Part shown: positions 9,895-23,165 of the stretch, in pieces
Numbering within the stretch: the stretch's first letter is position 1
Layout: each line of letters opens with the position of its first letter
Origin: Periplaneta americana
Taxonomy: Eukaryota; Arthropoda; Insecta; Blattodea; Blattidae
Reading direction: 5' to 3'
Assembly: GCF_040183065.1 (NCBI RefSeq)
Contig: NC_091123.1
Span: forward strand, 109,900,821-109,964,820
DNA: 64,000 nt
Made by a program: the position numbers and the translations under genes
The notes under the pieces: model-generated
The model's input: only the letters and a program-made list of their open reading frames with translations
Databases searched by the model: none
Told to the model about the DNA's origin: nothing

Positions 9895-12498
9895 GTGCGA
9901 TACGCAGCAATGATTGGTTGAAAGACGTCCTTTCGTACCGTTTTATTGGTCAAAAGTAGTATGACGTAGTAAAAGTGTAATAGTCAGGTCAAATTTCAAT
10001 GTTGTATTGACCAGAAGTTGTATGGAGACTATAAAGCGATCTTTGTAAATCATCTGAAGAAGCTAGTAGCACCAGAACATCAGCGAAAAGTTTCCTTTAT
10101 TGGTATTTTGCCGTGACACTTCAGTATACATTCTTCCATAATTGCATTCATATAGAATTACAGCCAATTTTTCGTAACTCTAAAATCTTTAAGTGCACGG
10201 ACATGTCAGAATCGTCGCTTTCAGTCATCTTAGCTGCAAGGACGTAACGGATGTGATTAACCTTTTCAGCAAAATAGTAGGTACTCACTTGAATATATAA
10301 TAATAGTTACATTGACTAAAATGGCGGAGGATCAACAACTCTATTCTCGGAGTTACTTTGTTAACTATTGGCATACAATAAAACAATATACAGAGCCCTT
10401 GAAAAATAAATTTACTTTATATTTTCAATTCTAGAAATATCGTGCAAAAAGTAGTACCTATGCAATACACATGTTATGTTCGTAACGGAATCTCGGAAAT
10501 AGAAAAGAATCGATTTCGTCTCCTCTTTTCTAACATTTCCTCGATTCTATTATAGTTCACTTACCCGCCCTTGTATCGCAATATACTATTGTAAAACATT
10601 GTTGTGAAGTATTACTTCAAAGTTGCGTTTTTGAATTTATTCTAAAATCAGATGAGTAATGGTAACTTAGTATTATAACAATAAAATTTTTATCGAGTTT
10701 GATTAGGTAATGTGAACTTCAACACGTCAGTAATAAAAATGTTGTAAACACATTCATTACGCAACTAGTTAGGTAATGATACTTCTATTACGCAACTCGT
10801 TAGGTAATTATATTGTTGTTGCGTAATGTAAAACACACATTAAATTAAATTAAATTAAATTTATTTATTGTAAACATTCGTATCTTATACGGGATTTTGA
10901 AGATAGTAAACATATAATTGCAGAATTTGCAGCATTTTGAATATCTAAATCCTCGTTTGAACATATTTTACAAATGTTTCTTTATTTTTCCTAGTACTGC
11001 TGTTCTTCTGTTATAAACAAAAACCTATCGTATTCAAAACAAATAAAACCAATAAACGAATCGCCCCTCGAAGGAAGAAAACTAATAATAATACAATCGT
11101 CTCTCCACAAAATACATGTTCAAAACTAATATAAGTAATAACATTACCTTTATTAAATTCTTTTTTTTTTTTTATCAAAGTGCATAAAACGTTGTACTAT
11201 GTACTTATCATAACTTCATATTACAAACTCGATTGCTTATCAAATTCGGCCTGGGGCCTCGTTTTACTACTTTCCAATCTCGTATTGCAATATGAAACGT
11301 TACGATACCCATATTGTAAATAAATATTATACATTACTTTCCACAAGAACGAAGAAGCCTGGAAAGAAAAAATGCATTTCAACATTTAACAAGAACAGGG
11401 GCTAATTCTTTAAGAAGAAGAATATGATGATGATCATAATGAAATTTACTATAGGCCTACCGGTTTCCAAAATTCTATTTCCTTTTAAAAGAAAGTATAG
11501 TAGCCTATATCGCTCTCATCAAGGTCTGGTCCCCGCGAATCTCGGATCGAATGCCAAGCATGGTAACCACTCATCTGCCGAGGACTCTTTGAAGTGAAAA
11601 AGTAGATGCTGCTAATGAGAAATCCATGAAGCGTTGAAGTTTAACACATACAGTTACAGAGAGCATTAAAACACTTGGCGAAACAAGAAAACAGTAAATA
11701 CAAGTTACACGCTTGAGGAACTTCAGGGCACGGAGAACTCAATCTATTTTCACGTAATAGAGAATATTTTATCGCTTGAAAAATTTAACAGTGTTGCACT
11801 GAAGGAACTTCATGAGTTGGAAGAATAAAAACTGTCAAGTGAACTAGGTAAAGCAGGTGGGCTGGCTTGTTGAACGTCTTTGATTGGAAAGTCTTAACGC
11901 GAGGGGAGCTGTGGATCTAATGAAGATTTATAGCGGATCGTGCTGAACTTTATAGGAGTGTACATAATTTACTCGAGTTCAAGTTCGGAGAGTGAACTGC
12001 TCTGTCAGTAAGTCTGACAGGAAAGCGAATTTATCTTGCTTGCAATTTTTCCTACTTTTCTGATGCCCTTATTATTTCAACTAAGGAAGCTTACAGTCAT
12101 CCGTCTTACCTCGCTTGGTTACAGATTTTTTTGGGCTCGAAGGCAAAGAATTTCCTATCATTTCGCTCACTTAATTCAATTATATCTTTCATCTGATCTC
12201 ATTTCCAGGGTTGTGGGAGAGGAAGTAGAAATTCATTACCATGGAGAAGGTGGCATAGAGAGGGAGAGGAAAACCCTAAAATGAAACCTACCAACAAGGT
12301 TTAGCACCCCATCTTACTGCTGATACATATTTCCACGCACAAAGCCATGTGGTAATAATATGTTGTTTGACAAATAACTTGTAGAATAACTTATATTTCA
12401 AATCTGAAGCAAAATTTGGAATATACAAAGTGAAACGTCAAGGAAATTTGATAATTTTGTGGGAAAATTACTCGTGATATTTAATAAAATTCATACCA
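9895..12498. other. Unassigned, low-complexity patches
   Basis: No gene recognised. It holds two or three copies of ATTACGCAACT-GTTAGGTAAT (10755-10830), a (TTAAA)n run (10839-10865), a T-run at 11161 and a decayed minus-strand SINE head near 11520-11580 (TTCGATCCGAG on the minus strand). The 82-aa frame at 12036-12284 has no recognised domain. Confidence 0.45.
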
Positions 12499-13078
12499 TC
12501 AGACTCCAAGGCAGCTATTCTATCAATAGTCTCGAGACACACACCTTCAACTCAAACAGCAGAAATAGCTAAAATGCTCTCTCAATTAATAGCACTCAAT
12601 AAAATAATTGTATTCCAATGGATACCATCCCATTGTGGAATCCTGGGAAACGAGAATGCGGATGTTTTAGCAAAGAAGGGCAGCACTGCTACTTACAGAC
12701 CTGTTACTAATCTACGTTTTACTCTTTGAAAAGATTTATTAAATCTACATACTTAGACTCCAACAAACAAAATTTGATAACACAATCTCGAGGGAAAAAT
12801 TGAATTCTCTGCATTATAATCCACAGTTAATTCCCGATTTACCACGCAAATCGTCTGTAGCTGCATTTAGATTGGCAACAGGCCATGACTTTTTGGCCAA
12901 ACACTTGCATAGAATTGGAATATATCAGTTCTCTAACTGCCCATTGTGCAACTCAAACGAAGAAATGGATTGGGAATACCTCAAAATCTGTGCTTCAGTG
13001 GCTGACCATGATAATATCTTTGAAAAATATTGGAATGCAAGAGGTCAAATGACTCTATTGTCAAATGCTTGGCATTAG
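12499..13078 (+). pseudogene. LINE RNase H domain, 3' end
   Basis: It begins in frame with SDSKAAILSI (first catalytic Asp of a type-1 RNase H) and continues to FQWIPSHCGILGNENADVLA, the conserved His/Asp box of retrotransposon RNase H. It shifts frame near 12730 and goes on to NCPLCNSNEEMDWEYLKIC, a CC..C zinc-knuckle-like tail, with a stop at 13076-13078. This order is typical of the C-terminus of RNase H-bearing LINEs (I or R1 type). The RT part is absent. Confidence 0.7.
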
Positions 13079-13585
13079 AAAACAACAACTGAAGTATGAC
13101 AAGAAAAAAATGGCGGATTTGGGTACTTATTGAAATCGCAGGTATGGCCATGCAAAACCTAAAAATTCTTGGCCTCGTGCACAAATGTCTCTCCAGTACC
13201 ATATCTTCATTTCCTCTGACTTGTTGAAGGTACAGTTGTGTTTAGCCTCTCGAACATTGGTCTTCCTAAATGTCTTTCGCACGTTAGAAGTCTAAGAAGT
13301 GCTTGATATTGTAACCTTCGTTACGCAGAATATGTCCGAACTATTTTAATAGTTTACTTCGGATAAATATTGTCCTGCTATCTTTATTGCTTCTGATTTT
13401 TCATGTAGGCCGACCGTTTTCATTTATGTACTTATAATGATTTAAAATGAAAACGTTTTTGTTCCCTTAAATTCTGTAATAGTCATTATATATAATAATC
13501 CGTGGCGCTAGAGCATTTAAGGACGCAAACAGACTAGTTGCCTACTGACCTCACGTTCACATGCCGAAGCAGAGGTGGACGATCA
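13079..13585. other. Unassigned
   Basis: No gene recognised. Confidence 0.4.
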
Positions 13586-13589
13586 TCAG

Positions 13590-13830
13590 AATAGAGATCG
13601 TGTGGTCAGCACGATGATCCCGCCAACCGTTATAGCTGGCTTTCGCAACCGGATTTCTCTATCTATCATAGCTTCCCAAGTGCATCTCGATGATGGGAGG
13701 ACACCTGTCCCTACACTGGTCGAATCTTCATGAGAAAAAATTTCCCCATGAGAGGACTCGAACCAGTGCGCATTCCTTAACGCGAGTCCTAGGCAGGAAG
13801 CATTAGACCACAACGCCACTTCGCGAGACA
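13590..13830 (-). repeat. tRNA-derived SINE
   Basis: On the minus strand the head reads CGCGAAGTGGCGTTGTGGTC (A-box region) and GGTTCGAGTCCTC (B box), followed by a body to about 13590. A short piece of a similar head recurs near 56030-56070. Confidence 0.6.
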
Positions 13831-14030
13831 ATCATAATTATACTATAAATATATAGGCTAGTTAAGCACGATTTTGTCAAAGTTTAAGATATTTATAGAT
13901 GTGAATTTTTACACTTTCTTGTCGCCTTTGTTTTCACATGGGATATGGGTTCTTTCTAATACTGGTATGTTGACGGACAATTAAACACGAGTTAGGCATC
14001 TTGAAGTTTTTTTCTCATACGACTGTTCTA

Positions 14031-15001
14031 CAGGGACATCATTTTATTTTTACTAACATTTCTAATATTAACCTGGCTATACCTTTGGATTAACGGTTGA
14101 GAACCGGAAACACCGTTTGCTACCCCCTTCCACGACTGGACTTCGATGATACTGGCGTAAAATACAAACAAATCACTTTACTGTATATAATACTGTGTAC
14201 AGCACATTAGCGTACAATATAGAGAATTAAGTTAAATTGAAAAATAATCATAATATGGATATTTAAACACATTTTTGAAAACGGTGGCCGTTCATTTCGA
14301 TACAGGCTTCAGTTCTTTTGTGCATATTATCGCACTATAGACTATTGTACATAATTCCAATTACCAGTTTCGTCCTTATACGTAACTCATGTTGAAATAA
14401 CTCTGTACCTACGGTATATAAGAGTACCTTACGTACTGTAAATTCAGTCTTCATTTCTGTCCGATCCGAAAAAATAAAATTACTCAGACATGCTATCTAC
14501 TGTCCGTCCAAGTGGTTTTGTCGCATGGTCGTAGAAAGGGAGGAAATCGCGTGACAGTTAATTACTTAACGAGGTCCTTTTATTTAAGTTATTTTAAACG
14601 GTTGTATAATACTACGTAGACGTCCAATTCCTAATAGAAATTAATGTTTTCAGAAAAGAGCTAAGACAGCCCAGCCACTAGCCTTTACAGAGGGGCGAGC
14701 AGAAGCGGGTAGAGGAAAGCGGGATGCGAAGTAGGCAAACGGAAGACAGTTCCTGTGCGAAAGTATGATTCAATATTGAAAGCTCTTTCGTCACTGGAAA
14801 ACGCGAACATATTTCTGGAACGTACTATACTCACTACCTCAGTAGTGTTTACTATGACCGTAAGGTGACTTTGACTGCATACGCTGCCTTGGTTCTGTGT
14901 GGAAGACGATTGGAAGTTTACTAGCAGAGGGAGTGGGAGTGAAGTACATTCAAAAACTCAGATACAATAGAAATTGAAGTAAAAATAAAATGATGTCCCT
15001 G
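14031..15001. mobile_element. TA-flanked Tc1/mariner-like element, degenerate
   Basis: Inverted ends CAGGGACATCATTTTATTTT (left, 14031) and AAAATAAAATGATGTCCCTG (right, ending 15001) are flanked by TA at 14029-14030 and 15002-15003. Near 14245-14330 the minus strand reads HKRTEACIEMNGHRF, matching the extreme C-terminus of mariner-like transposases (..R..ACIE..G..F). The rest of the 971 bp shows no frame I can follow. Confidence 0.7.
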
Positions 15002-15003
15002 TA

Positions 15004-16250
15004 GAATAGGCCTACAACCAAGCAACGGCGATAACGATTATGATGGTGGTGGTGGTGGTGGTGTACAAAAAACTTTCTTCCTAGTAGCATCTAAAACCAT
15101 AGAAAATGCAGATCTATTACAGCAGTGGTCTGCATTTTATGTTTTCAGCCGTTCTACAGTGATGCTGCAAATCTACTGAACTCATTCACCACTAATCTTG
15201 CCTGTACGGCTGAACTAGATGGTGGGGGTTGAGAAGTCGCGTTCTACTAGTACTAAATGTACTACACTTGTCGACGCTGCATTACAGTATAGTTCTTACA
15301 ATATAGTTCAGCACTGAAAGCAGATTGTTTAATGGGCGTTCTTACAATACATTTATTTTAAATACTTTTTCCTTTTTCTTTTCTTCTTGAAAATAAAATC
15401 ATATAGACCTATTACGGTGCAGCAGTCTGAAATGTGGGTAGCATCTGTGCCTGGAAATCTAATTTTCTTTCAACTCTTCAAGCTACCTTACTTTTTTTAT
15501 TGTGTATATTTGTGTAAAAAACAATCAAAATAAAGTAAAATTTCAGCTTGAAAATTTATGGAGTGTTCAGATTTATTAATTTAGATTGTAGCGTTTATTA
15601 ACGTAGGTTATACGTGAGATTTCGTAGTGCTCTGTCAACTGTGAACGTAATGTTGTTTATATCCCTATGATTTCGTTAGGGGAAAAATTAACATTTTTGT
15701 TAAATCAATCTGTTGAATTAAGGTTTTAGGCCTGTTTTGACATGTAGCCCAACACTTGAAACCAGACCTGATACTAATGAAACTAAACATACAGCAAAAC
15801 ATTTTGAGAGAAATAACAATTAAAACGAGATACCTTGTAAGAAATCAAGATATCGGGAACTGACGTAAAAATTAACTAAATGAATGAAGGATGTACAGTG
15901 TACTGAAAAAGTTAATGGGATATTCACTTCTTAAGAATGAATAAAATACAATACTGAGGATTGGTGCGTCTGGCATGCTCCCTTCACTCTGAAGAGTTTC
16001 GAGCAAAATTACACGTAAATATCAAGACTATTTTGTCATTATAATGAATATGTTAGAAGGCCTTGCCTAGGACAGTACAGGAGAAACGCAAGTTTCAGCG
16101 GAACTACCGTACTTAAATCCTCACTATCTTGTCAGAATTCTAGCCTGAGTCCACAGAATTTGTAGCTAGTAATGCTTCCACGTAAGCTATAGCAGAGTTG
16201 TAGCATTAGTAATTATTATTGCACGTTAAAGTCGTCGACACCATTTTCTG
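15004..16250. other. Unassigned
   Basis: No gene recognised. A (GGT)n run at about 15043-15062 lies near the start, and a TAGGCCTA at 15007-15014 is only 4 bp from the adjacent element's TA flank. Confidence 0.45.
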
Positions 16251-16261
16251 GCACTGTCATT

Positions 16262-16985
16262 CTCCGTTAGTGAGTTGTTTGAACTGTATATTGAGAAAGA
16301 CTTTTCAACCATTCTTGGATACACAGCACAACAACGATTTTCCTCGTTGAAAATAACTACTGAAGAAGAAGTCATACGTACGAGTTGTGCTTATGCTCAG
16401 GAAATGTTTCTTCTTACCGAGAACTGAACCTGTTTCTCGCTAGTTCTTTAGTAAAGTAACGTACTGTTTCAGTGGGTCTGTACAGTAGACTCTAAAGACT
16501 GGTTCACAATAAACCGGGAACGGAAACGACAACGAGAACGAGAACGGAAATAATGTTAAAATAAATGTATTTAAATGTGAGCATTCACAATTAACTATTG
16601 TGAATGCTCACATTGTTTCCGTTCTCGTTCTCGTTTCCGTTCCCGGTTTATTGTGAACCAGTCTTTAGAGTCTACAGACCCACTGAAACAGTACGTTACT
16701 TTACTATAGTTAATATAATTACTATAGTTACTATAGTTAATTGTGAATGCTCACATTTAAATACATTTATTTTAACATTGTTTCCGTTCTCGTTCTCGTT
16801 GTCGTTTCCGTTCCCGGTTTATTGTGAACCAGCCTTAAAAACGACAACGGGACTTGTGTAAACTGGTAAGACTTCTTTTTAGTGGATACGTTTCAACGAA
16901 GAAAATACATTTTTGTGCTGTGTATGTAACTGCGATAGAAAATATGTCTTTCTCAATACAGTTTAGACAACTTACTAGCGGAGAT
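16262..16985. repeat. Outer foldback, diverged arms
   Basis: The left arm (about 16262-16365) and right arm (about 16880-16985) are inverted relatives; both contain TGAGAAAGAC, TACACAGCACAA and TTTTC.TCGTTGAAA. The two arms enclose the CCGG-ended MITE at 16495-16836, so this is one foldback element with another inside it. Confidence 0.55.
16452..16836. mobile_element. CCGG-ended MITE, compound foldback
   Basis: A near-perfect palindromic unit spans 16495-16665: GACTGGTTCACAATAAACCG at the left, its complement at the right, and TGAGCATTCACAATTAACTA at the hinge. Its flanks (GTAAAGTAACGTACTGTTTC on the left, complement near 16680-16706) are inverted too, and a further right half-unit runs to 16836. 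This suggests duplication and inversion of a small element with its flank. No protein is encoded. Confidence 0.7.
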
Positions 16986-17086
16986 AAATACAAAGTGCGA
17001 ACGGAATATTGTATCGTCAGCTTAGTGTAAACTACTAACTAGAAAAATCACGTATTCTATCCGTACTTAGAGAAAACTTTTAAAGG

Positions 17087-17663
17087 CTGGTCCATAATAA
17101 ATCGGGAAGGGAAACGACAAAGAGAACGGAAAAATTGTGAAAATAAATATATTTAAATGTGAGCATTCACAATTAAGGATAAGCTTGTCGGATCCCGGGA
17201 ACGGGAACGTGAAAGTTGGCCAAGTTTTAACTTTGCCGTTCTCGGTTATTCAGTTGTCATAAAAAAGCTGTTTGGTCGTATATTTTGTAGCAAGGAAGCC
17301 GTGACATAATTTCTCCTTCATCCATTGCTTGTAACTAACCCAGAAATTCAGTAGAATCACTTTCAATATATGCTACGTGTATATGTGACCAGACTACCAC
17401 CTGAATTGAATTCTTAAATATTTCGTACCATAAATTTTTAACTTGGTTAACTTTTGTTTATGTTGGCTGGCTTGTACTCATTGGTCAGTTATACACAAAT
17501 AACATCAGAATGCATAATATTTACATATTGTTACTAACATATTTATCGATATGCATGACATGCATGACCATTTCCATTTTCGGTTTATTATGAATAAAAA
17601 ATCATCACGTTCACGTCCTCAGCTTTCCGTTCTTGTTATGGTTCTCGTTCCCGGGAAAACCCA
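17087..17663. mobile_element. CCGG-ended MITE, diverged copy
   Basis: The left end GGCTGGTCCATAATAAATCG matches the terminus at 16495. The interior repeats the ATTTAAATGTGAGCATTCAC segment and then carries the 275-bp block shared with 344-617. The right end stops at GTTCTCGTTCCCGGG without the final terminus. Non-coding. Confidence 0.55.
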
Positions 17664-18361
17664 GTGCGCTGCCAGTCATAAAGCAACTTCGTGGCTCGGT
17701 AAGAATGCCGGTAACTTATGACTCGCTCTGTACCTGCTCTCCGAATACCAGCTCCAGATAATAGTGACATTGTAGGACACTACGAAAGCAGGAGAAATCT
17801 TATAGTAAATGCATTAGAAATTGGTTATTGTCAAAATGAAGTTAAGACGACTTGTTAGGCACATTGCACTAAACATGTCATACAAAACGAGAAGAAAGAT
17901 ATATGGAATTTTCCTTGTTAAATGGTAAAAAAATGTAGGCCTACCTACTTTTTTAGTTTATCTCTAAGTCCATACTTTTTTATAATATAAGAAATCTCAA
18001 AAAGAGTTAATCCGTAAAGCAGTTCAAAACTAGGCCAAATACATCTCAAAACCTTTTGGGTATTATACCGTGTGCTGGAGCTCAACATCTTCAACGTTTC
18101 GGAACTACATACAGGCATCATCATCATCAGGGCACATTGATACGACCTGAAGAGACAACTACTTTGTTGGGTTCGTTATGCCTCACTACTCAAAGCGAGT
18201 TCCAGTATACGGTGGAATAGCTGAAAGTCTACTTCTGAACAAAATCACCGTGAAAACTTGCAACTTATTCACTAATAAGATAAAATTTTCTTTCCGATTA
18301 TTATACTGAAATAAAAAATTTATTTTCTTCCATTTTGCGCATAAAACAGAACTAATATTAC
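17664..18361. other. Unassigned; possible Penelope 3' scrap
   Basis: No gene recognised. Around 18040-18140 the minus strand reads GATGATGATGCCTG...GTTCCGAAACG, a layout like the non-coding tail of Penelope-like elements; this is weak. Confidence 0.3.
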
Positions 18362-19166
18362 AATACACCGTATTCCGCTTAGAGGGACCGAGAAATAAAT
18401 GTTCACCATTTAAAATCAGATAAAGACATTGTTGTGATTTACATCTGAGAAAATGCAAAAACTGTCCAAGTTTATGCAACAATGGTTTAAAAACAGCTTC
18501 ACGTTCATGCGCATGCGCACCAATGTTTAACGCGGAAACAAGCCTGACGCCATTCAGTGGACTAGTATCAAATACTGTAGATAGAGTATTTGCTAGTATA
18601 GCATTTCGTCACTGGACCATTCCTCTTCATTGAGGCGACAGTCACAGGGAATGTGTATCTGGACATGTTGCAGAACTTTGATTGTTGACCAACTCCCCTC
18701 CAGGATCGGTTTTTCAGCAATATGGGGCTCCACCCATTGCTATGAAACAATGCATGACTTCTTGGATGCAACTTTCCCGATAGGTTAATCGGAAAATGAG
18801 TTCCCCTTGGCTGGCTAAGTGGCTTTTTAGGTCACTCGCCTTTGACTTTTTTCTGGGGCTTTGTGAAGGGTGTTGTGTACCAACGTGTTAGATTTTATTC
18901 TTTGGAAGAACTGAGGCAACTCAATTACAAATGCAGATGCGCTAGTCACTTCACAAAATATGATACAGAACACTTGGCAGGAGATTGAGTACCCTTTATA
19001 TGTCTGCAGAGTAACTCTAGGCTCATACATCGAGTTGCATTGAGCATTCTTCGAAACTCGGAGTGTTTTTACATCAAGTTATGTAAAAAGTTATGTTACA
19101 AAACTATTATTTACACTTGACATTATCACATATTTCTCGATCCCTCTAAGCGGGACACGGTGTATT
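18362..19166. mobile_element. TIR element with transposase remnant
   Basis: Inverted ends AATACACCGTATTCCGCTTA (left) and TAAGCGGGACACGGTGTATT (right), with similarity extending through GAGGGA.CGAGAAATA, bound about 805 bp. A plus-strand transposase fragment lies inside. A target duplication was not certain. Confidence 0.7.
18608..18975 (+). pseudogene. Tc1/mariner-type transposase fragment
   Basis: The plus strand reads VTGPFLFIEATVTGNVYLDM and then, after stops, HSPLTFFWGFVKGVVYQRV and SLEELRQ. These match the block after the first catalytic Asp (GPFFF.E.TVTG..YLDML) and the RSPDLTPLDFFLWGYVK block of insect mariner-like transposases. The third Asp position is degraded (GHSPLT for RSPDLTP). 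Several stops; inactive. Confidence 0.7.
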
Positions 19167-21630
19167 TAAAATAAGTATGAACGTTTCTTTATTGACGGCA
19201 ATTGTTTTGTCCTTGAAAATGCAGTTACGGTTTTCACGTGTAATGGTCCTATCAGTCGATCTTTGGCTACTACTCTACATTACCAAACTGGCGATGCTGG
19301 TGTTGGAACGGGCGGCATCTGCAGTATGCGGGTCGCCGTCGCCTGTGGTCTGCAATCAGCTGTTAAATTGACACACCTGGTGTCTGTCCCATTCCCCCTT
19401 CCAGTGCATATGTTTGGCTAGCAGAGCTTTTGGTCTGGGGGGATTTATGACAAAATTATATCATGTTCCATGGACATGGTATTTTGAATTTTAATTATTT
19501 GTATTTAATTCTGTAATACAGCCAACGACTTGTTACGAATCGGGTCGGTTTCGTTAGCGGGCACATCTTGTGAGAAAGAGACCAAGACCAATTTTCTCCA
19601 ATATTTGAGGTATCTTGATATTCTCGTTTCACTATTGCTCCATTACTATCAAGTCTCATCGTCTTAGATTAGCCATTATTAATGAAATATTTCTCTTTCC
19701 TATTTTGCTTTAGGCTCGGTGGGTGTTGGCAAGTGTGATTGTCAGCCAAGCTGGACCCAGTTTTGTTTCCAGAAAAGGAAGCGAAGATTTTACTTCGTCC
19801 TACTGAAACCAAGTTCCCAAGTTAAGCGAGCAAGTAAAAGGACTTTTACAAACTTTTAGGGTGATAAGGGTATACCGAAATAAACAATTTCAGATAAAGT
19901 AACGGTCGAAAACGCTTAGTTACTTTTTGAAGGGCTTAAATTCTTTGATGTTATAACGCTTGAGAGACTGACAATTGTCTCATTTGTGTGATTTGGGTTT
20001 CTCCAATGTAGAAGGCTTTATCATTCTGGGGGTATTTGTTTGAACATACCACTTAGTTCATGACTCTGTCACCAGAGAGCAGCAATTATTTCTGTTTAAA
20101 TTTCAAGTAGAAAACTTGTTCTTCGTGTTTTCCAAAGAACATTGCATGGAGGACGGCTTTCCGAGACACTCCCGTATACTCTGTCAGCATTTTACAATTA
20201 CCATGAGCTTGGTGTCACGTGAATCACCTTTCGTGGTGTATAGCCAGCAAAATCTATGATAGCTAGGTGATTTGAAGTTCTGAAAAGATACTTATGGACG
20301 GCAACATTCAGGCATAATTTCAGAAAATCGTCCTCTTTCATGCCTAGAGTATAATCCGAAATTTGGCATAATACGAATCGAGATTCAGAAATGGGAAAGC
20401 CCTAAAATGTTTAAACTTGAGAGAAAGAGAAAAAAAATACAGTATTTGGCAACGAAAAATCGTTTTACTGTGTTTTGTAAGAGATCAAAATGCATTACTG
20501 TCTTCAGGTGGAGGGGGGGGGGGGGAGTGATGGGTGAAATTTATATTTTCTACGTTTTTCAAGCCACGTCCTTATTTTTTGTATTTTCTGTCTAATTTAG
20601 TTTCTGAGTTATTAACAAAACTATTTTGAAAAATTTACATATTTAAAAGTGAAATCTGTCGCTCAGTTTTCGAGTAAAATATTTGACATTTTTTATGCAA
20701 GACCAGTGACATATTTAGAAAAACATCATGTATTAGTTTTCCTTATATTTACTACAAAAGGGGGAAACATTTTATAACCAATGGATACCTAAAAATAAAA
20801 ATTTTTCATTGCCACTATAAATATTTCACTTTTTATTTAACAAGTATTCATTTAATCATAAAACCCATGCGTTGTTTTGTTAACCACCCGTTCCAACACC
20901 AAAATTGTAAGAGCCTTTACACTTCGAACCGGTCGAAATGTGCTGAAAAAAGTGTGAGGAAACAGCTTGTAAAATTTGTATGTAATTGAATTTCAAGAAT
21001 GCAGCTAGGCCTATTTATAGGCTATATTGTATAATTTTTATGATTTCGAGCGCCATAGAGTATTGAAACTTGCCCAACATATACATAAAAGTTTCCTGAT
21101 TCATTTCTTACAAGAAAACGGAAATGCGATTTTTGACTGAAAATACCAAAATTTCACTCGTCACCTCCCTCAAGTAACGAGATTATAGTAACCATAAGAA
21201 AAAAAGTTTAAAATTTAAGAAAACTGTTTTCATTGTTCTTTGATTACCTGGAGATCAGTTCATTTAATATCATTTCATCGTCTGGACACACATGTGCGCG
21301 CTCGTACAGTCGCATTTTCCAGTCGGGAATGCAGTCTGCGTTGTGTTGCTAACTTACAGTAATGATGTCGGATATTCCGAATATTTTCTAAACCGAACAG
21401 ATCATGGTCCCAATTAGTTTGGATCAGCAGGATTCTATTGTAATACGAAAAAAAAAAAAAAATGTGTATTGAGATCTGTTCCTTCATATGAGTCTGTATT
21501 GGACTCAACCTGTAACTCGTGCAGCTTTAAGTCTACGTGGAAGCCATGGTCCTGAAGGCAGAGGTCGAGTGTCGTACCGATTATGCATCACGATTATTCT
21601 GCCGTGTGACCTGTTAAGGGTTGGAAAATG
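19167..21630. other. Unassigned
   Basis: No gene or named repeat recognised in about 2.4 kb. It contains a G-run (about 20511-20526), an A-run (about 21450) and a TAGGCCTA at 21006-21013. Short frames at 19177-19371 and 21275-21508 lack recognisable domains. Confidence 0.45.
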
Positions 21631-21637
21631 CTCAACG

Positions 21638-21840
21638 ATAACTCGCCCATGGCCGAGTGGTTAGCCTATTTGCCGTCTACTGTAGCGATCCGGTCGATCC
21701 CTGTCTGGGTCACGAAGGTAGACAAAGTGGGCGAGTGGGTTTTTGCTCGAGGTTCTCCCATTTTCCTTACCACTACTACTCCACTGCCAACCTCACTCTG
21801 CGAGATTCCGAGCCAGACATCCAGAACAAGTAAACAAATG
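21638..21840 (+). repeat. tRNA-derived SINE
   Basis: The head contains ATGGCCGAGTGGTTAGCC (good A box) with a weak B box, GGTCGATCC. The body (GAGTGGGTTTTTGCTCGAGG, TTCTCCCATTTTCC) resembles that near 39410. Confidence 0.65.
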
Positions 21841-22309
21841 GCTGAAAGTTGTACACATTTGTCTTTAATTGAAATATGTTATTGTTAAAATGCTCAACAA
21901 TGCAACAGAAATTCTCATTAATTATTTTAGTAAGAGATCAATGAAATATGTTTATTAACAGACGTGTGTACAGAATGCAAAGCAGCTCATTGCCATGAAG
22001 TGAAGTGGTTTGTTTTCAAATGAGGAAGAGTGAGAAAACCGAGAAAATCGTAGGAAAGCTGAATAGATGAAGCACAGTAAGACAGAGGAATACATCTTAA
22101 GTGTGATTAGTGGAATATGTTACTTTTATCAGTGCATTTCGAACTGGCGGATTAAGATCAAGCAATGGACTGCATTTTCCACGCGAGCTTACCCCATTCT
22201 TGGAGCATTCTCCTCAATTAAAGTCAGCTGGGACAGCCTGGATTATTAAAGCTTCAGTTCACAGTTTTCAGTTCAGTGACTCGTGCGTGGTTTGTACGTT
22301 TGTGCGTGA

Positions 22310-22445
22310 CCTTGATCAGCCAGTTCGAAATGCGCTGAGTATAGTCAGCGACGTATGCAATTGAGAGGGGGAAAGAAACGGGCCGCTTGGTTACCTCACG
22401 AGTGATGTCACTTACGAGGTTCAAGCAAGTCTTCGGACTGCTGAT
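22310..22445 (+). repeat. SINE family C fragment
   Basis: The shared core GCGACGTATGCAATTGAGAG, then GAAAGAAAC.GGCC and CTTACGAGGTTCAAGCAAG ending CTTCGGACTG, also occurs at 46420-46575 and, inverted, at 35975-36136. Confidence 0.6.
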
Positions 22446-22810
22446 TTTACGTACGTACTTGCACATTTTATCATTGTTTTAGCAGTAGTATCTTGTATAA
22501 TAATTCCAATAATTTCTGTCGTCGTCGTCATCAGGACCTTCAGTATCAGAGCAAGTAGGACTGTGTTTTTCACCTCTTCAGCGGACGTCAATACATTTTC
22601 TTAGTTTCATGTTTTTAGCTGAGCAATTCCATAGTATTGAGTAAGTTTCTTTCTTTTTATGTCTTCATAATAAGTAGCTATACTACAGTATTATTTGTTG
22701 AACATTAAATTAATTTTCTTTCCTACTTATTTCCCTGACTAGATCTAGGCCTATATGATGATATTCTTTCATTACTGTCAAAAGATCACTTCTCTGATTC
22801 AGTGCGTTTA

Positions 22811-22812
<2 letters not shown>

Positions 22813-22865
<53 letters not shown>
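22813..22865. repeat. (TTA)n microsatellite
   Basis: About 17 units of ATT, followed by a short ACT/GCT triplet tract to about 22890. Confidence 0.9.
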
Positions 22866-23165
22866 TAATACTACTACTGCTACTGCTACTAAAATATCTA
22901 AGGTTCATGAATGGCACCGTTTAGACTTTATACAATTTAAGAATGTTGGTTTAATTGCGCCACATAGATCAACATCGATATTTCAGTTTTTCGTCATAGC
23001 GGTAGTTGTTATTGTGGCATTGTAACAAGACATCTGAAATTTTGTACTCGTTCTATTGGATTTGTATTTATCGCTGTATTTGTACATTTCAGTTTTTATC
23101 CCTTCAGTGAAGTGGCTCCCAATATTTTGAAGGCGCGACCAACTTTTGGGCGAGACTTTTCTTTG

